Shown here: in pieces, positions 5,855 to 9,848 of the stretch
Position numbering within the stretch: position 1 is the stretch's first letter
Layout of the letters: the number at the start of each line of letters is the position of its first letter
Notes under the pieces: model-generated
Database searches by the model: none
The model's input: the letters and a program-made list of their open reading frames with translations, nothing else
Told to the model about the DNA's origin: nothing
Made by a program: the position numbers and the translations under genes
Assembly: GCA_030043675.1 (NCBI GenBank)
Contig: JASHXG010000221.1
Location: 1 to 9,848 of the forward strand
Reading direction: 5' to 3'
Source of the DNA: Vulcanimicrobiota bacterium
GTDB lineage: Bacteria > Vulcanimicrobiota > Vulcanimicrobiia > Vulcanimicrobiales > Vulcanimicrobiaceae
Length of the DNA stretch: 9,848 nt

Positions 5855-6135
5855 ATTTCGACGTCGAGTCTTCCCCACGAGACGCGCAGGTCGGGGTGAT
5901 GCTGTTGTTCTTCCGCCATCTCGCCGATGCGAACGGCGCCCCGCATCGCCTCGGCAAAGTTCTTGAAGCGATACTCACGCGTTAACACCTTCACGAGCCC
6001 GTGCTTGACGTCGCTCCGCTCGACGACGCGCCACTCGGGATCGAGCTGCCCGAGAAGCGGCGCAATCTCTTCGTCGGTCAGCGGCGGCACGCCGCCGCGA
6101 CATGGAACGCAGGTTCGTTGTGCGAGTTCGATCAT
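5776..6135 (-). CDS. 4a-hydroxytetrahydrobiopterin dehydratase (pterin-4a-carbinolamine dehydratase)
   Basis: A 119-residue protein that dehydrates 4a-hydroxytetrahydrobiopterin (PCD/DCoH, PhhB family), recycling the pterin cofactor after aromatic hydroxylation. The signature is complete: E-E-Q-Q-H-H-P-D with H79 and H80, then W-T-H97-K-I-G-G-L-T-E-S-D-F. The N-terminus has C9-V-P-C12-R-G-G-V-P-P-L, a form seen in many bacterial members. Length is normal. ATG 6135 has only a weak ribosome site. It is the first gene of the - strand run and diverges from the glycosyltransferase gene across 64 bases. No aromatic hydroxylase gene is nearby, so its partner is not visible. As such proteins are widespread without phenylalanine hydroxylase, a molybdopterin or other pterin role is possible. 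Confidence 0.95.
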   Translation of the reverse strand: MIELAQRTCVPCRGGVPPLTDEEIAPLLGQLDPEWRVVERSDVKHGLVKVLTREYRFKNFAEAMRGAVRIGEMAEEQQHHPDLRVSWGRLDVEIWTHKIGGLTESDFVFAAKSDALLRA

Positions 6136-6199
6136 CGTTTCAGCTTGTTTCTACCCAAGATTGAGAGGTGAAGGCGAGCGACGGTACCAAGAGCGCGAC
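6136..6199. promoter_or_regulatory. Divergent intergenic region, probably two promoters
   Basis: These 64 bases separate divergent starts at 6135 (-) and 6200 (+), so promoters for both the dehydratase run and the glycosyltransferase-ClC pair should lie here or in the adjoining coding ends. No -35/-10 pair could be assigned. A purine-rich GAGAGGTGAAGG sits about 25 bases before ATG 6200, too far for a standard ribosome site. Confidence 0.35.
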
Positions 6200-7444
6200 A
6201 TGGCCGCCCTTGCGCACAACGCCGTCATTCTTTCGTTCGAGGGTCCCGACCCCTACTCGCTGGTCGGCGGGCTCGGAACGCGCGTGACGGAGCTCAGCGC
6301 TGCGCTGGCCGCGGCCGGCGTGAAGACGACCCTGGTCTTCGTGGGCGATCCGGTACGCGCTGCGGTCGAGCAGGCGGCGCCGAACCTGGAATACCGGCGC
6401 TGGTCTCAGTGGATATCGGCCTATTATCCGGCCAGCGTCTACGACGGCGAGATCGGCAAGATGGGTGATTATACGCGCAGCGTCCCGCCGTTTGTGGCCG
6501 ACGCGATCGTCGAGCCGGCCGCGCGGCGCGGCGAGTCGGTGCTGGTCGTCGCCGAAGATTGGCAGACCGCGCCGGCCGCGATTCTGCTCGACCGTCTGTT
6601 GCGCGAGCGGAACCTGCGCGATCGCGCCGTTCTCACGTGGAATGCCAACAACACCTACGGCTTTCACACGATCGATTGGCAGGCGCTTACGCGTGCGGCG
6701 CGGATCACGACCGTCAGCCGGTACATGAAGTTCGAGCTGCAGTCGCGCGGCGTCGACTCGCTGGTGATTCCGAACGGCATACCCGACCGCATTCTGGGCG
6801 GCCCGCCCGAGGAACTCGTGCGCGCGCTCAGCGACGCGCAGCTGCACCGGCCGCTCTTCGTCAAAGTCGCGCGCTTCGAGGAAGAGAAGCGCTGGATCCC
6901 GGCCGTCGACGCTTTTGCGACGATTCGCACGCGACATCCACAAGCAACCTTGGTTGTCCGCGGTGGCCGCGAAGCCTATGGCGACAGCGTCTTTGCGCGC
7001 GCCCATCACCTTGGGTTGGAGGTGGAAAATCTTACCGTCGAGTCGCGCGAGCCTGCGGCGGTGCTCGAAGCGGTAGCGCGCGCACACGGCCCGATCATCA
7101 ACGTCCGCAGCTTTGTGCCCGAAGAAGCGCTGCTCACGCTCTATCACGTCGCCGATGCGGTCCTGGCCAACAGCGGGCGCGAGCCGTTCGGTCTCGTCGG
7201 ACTCGAAGTCATGGCGGCCGGCGGCGTCGCCGTGACCGGATCGACCGGCGAAGAGTACGCGCAACCGTTCGAAAATGCGATCGTCTGCGACACGGCAAGC
7301 CCGGCCGAACTGGCTTCGTATCTCGACGCGCTCGTCGACGACCCGGCGCTTGCGCGAACGCTGCGCGCGGCGGGTCAGGCGACCGCCGAGCACTACACCT
7401 GGCCGATCGTCCTCGATCTGCTCGCCCGCAAGTTGGCTTTTTGA
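6200..7444 (+). CDS. GT4-type (GT-B fold) glycosyltransferase, glycogen-synthase-like
   Basis: A 414-residue two-domain GT-B glycosyltransferase, full length for the family. The N-terminal domain opens with A-V-I-L-S-F-E-G-P-D-P-Y-S and the glycine-rich G-G-L-G-T-R-V-T-E-L-S loop (23-33) found in GT4/GT5 enzymes. The C-terminal domain starts around 216 with F-V-K-V-A-R-F-E-E-E-K-R, has L-V-V-R-G-G (251-256), and carries the E-x7-E pair (E328 to E336 in E-P-F-G-L-V-G-L-E) used to bind the sugar nucleotide. N-T-Y-G-F and T-V-S-R-Y-M-K-F (151-178) resemble starch/glycogen synthases. No membrane segments are present. Substrate cannot be read. ATG 6200 has a weak AAGAG site seven bases upstream; a TTG further upstream would give a non-conserved N-terminus. 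The next gene follows directly (TGAATG). Confidence 0.9.
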   Translation: MAALAHNAVILSFEGPDPYSLVGGLGTRVTELSAALAAAGVKTTLVFVGDPVRAAVEQAAPNLEYRRWSQWISAYYPASVYDGEIGKMGDYTRSVPPFVADAIVEPAARRGESVLVVAEDWQTAPAAILLDRLLRERNLRDRAVLTWNANNTYGFHTIDWQALTRAARITTVSRYMKFELQSRGVDSLVIPNGIPDRILGGPPEELVRALSDAQLHRPLFVKVARFEEEKRWIPAVDAFATIRTRHPQATLVVRGGREAYGDSVFARAHHLGLEVENLTVESREPAAVLEAVARAHGPIINVRSFVPEEALLTLYHVADAVLANSGREPFGLVGLEVMAAGGVAVTGSTGEEYAQPFENAIVCDTASPAELASYLDALVDDPALARTLRAAGQATAEHYTWPIVLDLLARKLAF

Positions 7445-9187
7445 ATGCCCACAGCCCGCTACGTCGAGACGGCCCGAGGTTACCGTCTCGAGTTTGGACG
7501 TCTGTCGCTTTCGCAAAGCACTTTCTTGCTGATCGCTGCGATGATCGTCGGGGTGGGCGGCGGACTCGGTGCCGTGGGCTTCCGCTACCTGATTTTCTTG
7601 CAATCGCGTCTCGCGATGGAGGTTATCGCACCGGCCTTCCGGTTTCTCGGCCACGCGAATGTCGTGCCGGTCCTCATGATCGGCGGGATCGCTACCAGCT
7701 TCATCGTGAATCGATTTGCCAAAGAGGCCAAGGGCCATGGAGTTCCGGAGGTCATGGCTTCGGTTGCGCTGCACGGCGGGGTCATGCGACCACGCGTCAT
7801 TGCGGTGAAGAGCCTCGCCTCGGCGACGTGCATCGGGTTTGGAGGAAGTGTCGGCCGTGAAGGTCCCATCGTGCAGATCGGCTCGGCAATCGGCTCAGTT
7901 CTGGCCCAAATCGTTCGCGCGCCGTCGACGATCGTTCGAACGCTCGTGGCCTGCGGCGCCGCCGCCGGCATTTCGGCAACCTTCAACGCGCCGATCGGCG
8001 GGGTGTTCTTTGCGGCGGAAGTCATCCTGGGAAGGTTCGAGCCGCGCTCGTTTGCATCGATCGTCGTCGCCAGCGTCGTCGCGGCGGTGATCGGCCGCTC
8101 GTTCTTCGGGAACCATCCTTCATTCACCGCGTCGGCTTTCTCTCTCGTCTCGCCGGCCGAGCTGCTCCTCTACGCGGTGCTCGGTGTGATCGCCGCTTTT
8201 TGGGCCGCCGGCTTTGTCAAGCTGCTCTACTTCATCGAGGACCGCTTCGACGGATGGCGGCTAGCCGCGTGGATCAAAGCGGCGCTCGGCTTCGGTCTCG
8301 TCGGAATCATCGGCATCAAGTACCCGCAAATTTTCGGCGTCGGTTACGAAAGCGTCGATGCGGTCCTCTCGCAGCACGTGCCTGCCGCTCACGCCTTCGC
8401 GCTGGCAGCATTGAAGCCGGTAGCCACGGCGTTGACGCTGGGAGCCGGCGGCAGCGGCGGCATCTTCGCACCCTCTCTCTTTACCGGCGCGATGCTCGGC
8501 GACGCGTTTGGGACGGTCGCGCACCTAGCCTTTCCGGCGTGGACGGCCGGCGCCGCGGCCTACGGTCTGGTCGCGATGGCCGCGGTCTTCGCCGCCGCCG
8601 CAGAGGCGCCGATCACCTCTATCATGATCGTCTTCGAGATGTCGAGCGATTACACGATCATTCTCCCGTTGATGGTCAGCACGGTCATCGCGACGCTCAT
8701 TGGGCGCCGGCTGCTCGGCTACACGATCTACGAGATGAAGCTCGTGCGGCAAGGCATCGACTGGATACGTGCGCGCAATCCGGGGTTCTTCGCGCGCGTT
8801 CGCGTCGGCTCGGTCGAGCGCGAGGCCCCCGTCGTCGCGCGCTGCGGGGAGACGGTGCGAGAGGTTGCCGCGCGCTTGCGCGACAGCGACGAGCTCGTCG
8901 TGCCGCTCGTCGACGACCGGCGCTTTATCGGACTCGTGGCCGTCTCCGCAATCGCCGCAAGCCTTGCCGAACACCCCGACGGGAACTTGCGCGTCGATGA
9001 GATCCGGCGACCGCCCTCGGTGACGCTCTCGTCGGGCGACACGTTGGAGCAGGCTGCGATCTCGCTGGCGGATCCGCAAACGCCGTTGTTGCCGGTCGTC
9101 GACTCAAAAAGCGGAAGGCTGACGGGCATCGTCACGCGACGCGACGTGCTCAATGCCTATCGCAGCGGCGTCGCAGAATCGTCTTGA
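7445..9187 (+). CDS. ClC-family chloride channel/transporter with C-terminal CBS pair
   Basis: A 580-residue membrane protein. The ClC domain (about 25-435) shows the selectivity motifs G-H-G-V-P (97-101), G-R-E139-G-P with the gating glutamate, G-S-G-G-I-F341-A-P, and a likely ion-coordinating Y429. A C-terminal pair of CBS domains (about 456-510 and 516-573), known in other ClCs to bind adenine nucleotides, ends the protein. Against E. coli ClcA numbering, Ser107 is His98, and the intracellular proton glutamate Glu203 is Val193, inside N-A-P-I-G-G-V-F-F-A-A-E-V. Eukaryotic ClC channels also have Val there, so passive conduction is possible, but some bacterial antiporters lack this Glu. It moves chloride or a similar anion across the membrane. 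The ATG directly follows the glycosyltransferase stop without a ribosome site, suggesting re-initiation in an operon. Confidence 0.96.
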   Translation: MPTARYVETARGYRLEFGRLSLSQSTFLLIAAMIVGVGGGLGAVGFRYLIFLQSRLAMEVIAPAFRFLGHANVVPVLMIGGIATSFIVNRFAKEAKGHGVPEVMASVALHGGVMRPRVIAVKSLASATCIGFGGSVGREGPIVQIGSAIGSVLAQIVRAPSTIVRTLVACGAAAGISATFNAPIGGVFFAAEVILGRFEPRSFASIVVASVVAAVIGRSFFGNHPSFTASAFSLVSPAELLLYAVLGVIAAFWAAGFVKLLYFIEDRFDGWRLAAWIKAALGFGLVGIIGIKYPQIFGVGYESVDAVLSQHVPAAHAFALAALKPVATALTLGAGGSGGIFAPSLFTGAMLGDAFGTVAHLAFPAWTAGAAAYGLVAMAAVFAAAAEAPITSIMIVFEMSSDYTIILPLMVSTVIATLIGRRLLGYTIYEMKLVRQGIDWIRARNPGFFARVRVGSVEREAPVVARCGETVREVAARLRDSDELVVPLVDDRRFIGLVAVSAIAASLAEHPDGNLRVDEIRRPPSVTLSSGDTLEQAAISLADPQTPLLPVVDSKSGRLTGIVTRRDVLNAYRSGVAESS

Positions 9188-9848
9188 CTACCCGCGAGCC
9201 AGCTCTTCGATCCGCAAAGCGATTTCATCGGCGTAGTGGCGCGCTTCGGCATCGGAGCGGCCTTCGGCATACACGTTGAAGAGCGGATCGGATGCATCGG
9301 GAAGCACGAGAACCCAGCCCCCGTCGCGCGTTACGCGAATGCCGTCGGTCAGCTGGACGTTCTCGCCGTTGGTTTCGGCCAGCAGGCGGCGCATGATCTC
9401 GCCCTTGCGCTCCCACGGGCAGTGATCCCGACGTGAGGCCAAGTGCCACGAGGGGAGCTCATCCACGATGGCGCTCAACGGGCGGCCTTGACTTGCGATG
9501 AGCTCCATGATCTTCGCCGCGCCGTAGAGCGAATCGAAAACCGGAGCGAATTCGGGGAAGATCAGCTCGTAGTTGGCTCCGCCGGCGAAGGCGAGCGACG
9601 AGCCTTCCTGCGCGGCTAACGCCATCATCGAGCGGCGCTCGGTGCGCGTGCGCACGACCGTCGCGCCGTACAGCTCGGCGACCGTTTCGATTGCCGTCGG
9701 AGCCATCACGGGGACGGCGATACGCGCATGCGGCACGACGCTGGCGACCAAGACCGTCAGCAGCGCGAGCAGCCGGCTTCCTTCGATGATGCGGCCGCGA
9801 TCGTCGACGAGAGCCAGAGATTCGCCGCGCTGATCGAGCAGAATGCCA
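9188..9848 (-). CDS. C-terminal part of an NDP-sugar pyrophosphorylase/phosphomannomutase-like protein (5' partial)
   Basis: The last 219 residues are visible; the gene continues past the right edge. The piece matches the C-terminal PMM/PGM-like half of long fused proteins (nucleotidyltransferase plus hexose-phosphate mutase-like domains). Seen: L-A-L-V-D-D-R-G-R-I-I (end of domain II), E-G-S-S-L-A-F-A-G-G-A-N-Y-E-L-I-F-P (domain III), C-P-W-E-R-K-G-E-I-M-R-R-L-L, then D-G-I-R-V, G-W-V-L-V-L-P-D and V-Y-A-E-G (domain IV). The C-P-W-E-R-K-G and L-P-D forms favour the fused family over stand-alone ManB/Pgm. The metal-binding D-x-D-x-D-R of true mutases is replaced by D-Q-R-G-E-S, so mutase activity is doubtful. 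A nucleotidyltransferase half is predicted outside the window. The stop abuts the ClC stop with no spacer. Confidence 0.88.
   Translation of the reverse strand, partial: GILLDQRGESLALVDDRGRIIEGSRLLALLTVLVASVVPHARIAVPVMAPTAIETVAELYGATVVRTRTERRSMMALAAQEGSSLAFAGGANYELIFPEFAPVFDSLYGAAKIMELIASQGRPLSAIVDELPSWHLASRRDHCPWERKGEIMRRLLAETNGENVQLTDGIRVTRDGGWVLVLPDASDPLFNVYAEGRSDAEARHYADEIALRIEELARG

Noticed and set aside
6140..7774. Long - strand open frame (544 codons) opposite the glycosyltransferase
   Set aside because: Charged, arginine/aspartate-rich translation with no motif, fully antisense to a gene with a clear family signature. Typical GC-rich shadow frame.
6559..7860. + strand open frame of 433 codons overlapping the glycosyltransferase and ClC genes
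   Set aside because: Arginine-rich out-of-frame reading of two well-supported genes.
1..9848. CRISPR array, insertion sequence, tRNA/rRNA or phage genes
   Set aside because: No regularly spaced repeats, terminal inverted repeats with a transposase, or RNA-gene signatures were seen on either strand.

Overview
The window is GC-rich and gene-dense. Its codon choice, weak ribosome sites and stop/start overlaps look like one bacterial chromosome, with no phage, transposon, CRISPR or RNA gene. The first 112 bases end a protein with a beta-propeller-like repeat (I-x-V-F-A-x-G-A-S-G-N-V-A-P-I) of a kind I associate with uncultured GC-rich soil bacteria, including Candidatus Eremiobacterota. That placement is a guess from style, not from a marker gene.

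Layout. (1) 1-112: tail of the repeat protein, + strand. (2) 113-584: non-coding, with several inverted and tandem repeats. (3) 585-3214: a + strand cassette of an OmpR-type response regulator, a membrane histidine kinase and a small exported helical protein resembling CpxP/Spy/ZraP accessory proteins. (4) 3215-3511: regulatory gap with TTTAAAG direct repeats. (5) 3512-4186: a secreted beta-rich protein built from two copies of one domain, with the best ribosome site in the window and a textbook terminator. (6) 6135 down to 4200, - strand: a tight run of pterin-carbinolamine dehydratase, MaoC-like hotdog protein, formyltransferase-fold protein and a frameshifted MmcQ/YjbR-like gene. (7) 6200-9187, + strand: a GT4-type glycosyltransferase followed directly by a ClC chloride channel/transporter with CBS domains. 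(8) 9188-9848, - strand: C-terminal part of an NDP-sugar pyrophosphorylase/phosphomannomutase-like protein cut by the window edge.

How the parts may work together. The two-component pair plus exported helical protein reads as an envelope-stress or metal-sensing module, and the neighbouring secreted duplicated-domain protein is a plausible output because an OmpR-style direct repeat lies in front of it. The - strand run mixes a pterin enzyme and an enzyme class that usually uses formyl-tetrahydrofolate, but no single pathway is evident. The glycosyltransferase and the PMM-like protein suggest a glycan or storage-sugar theme on the right side.

Most useful second looks: the one-base frameshift in the MmcQ/YjbR gene, the hairpin spanning the regulator stop and kinase start, the duplicated secreted protein with its operator-like repeats, the MaoC gene without a normal start at its expected position, and residue changes at key sites in the ClC and PMM-like proteins. 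I did not see a clearly new multi-gene system.
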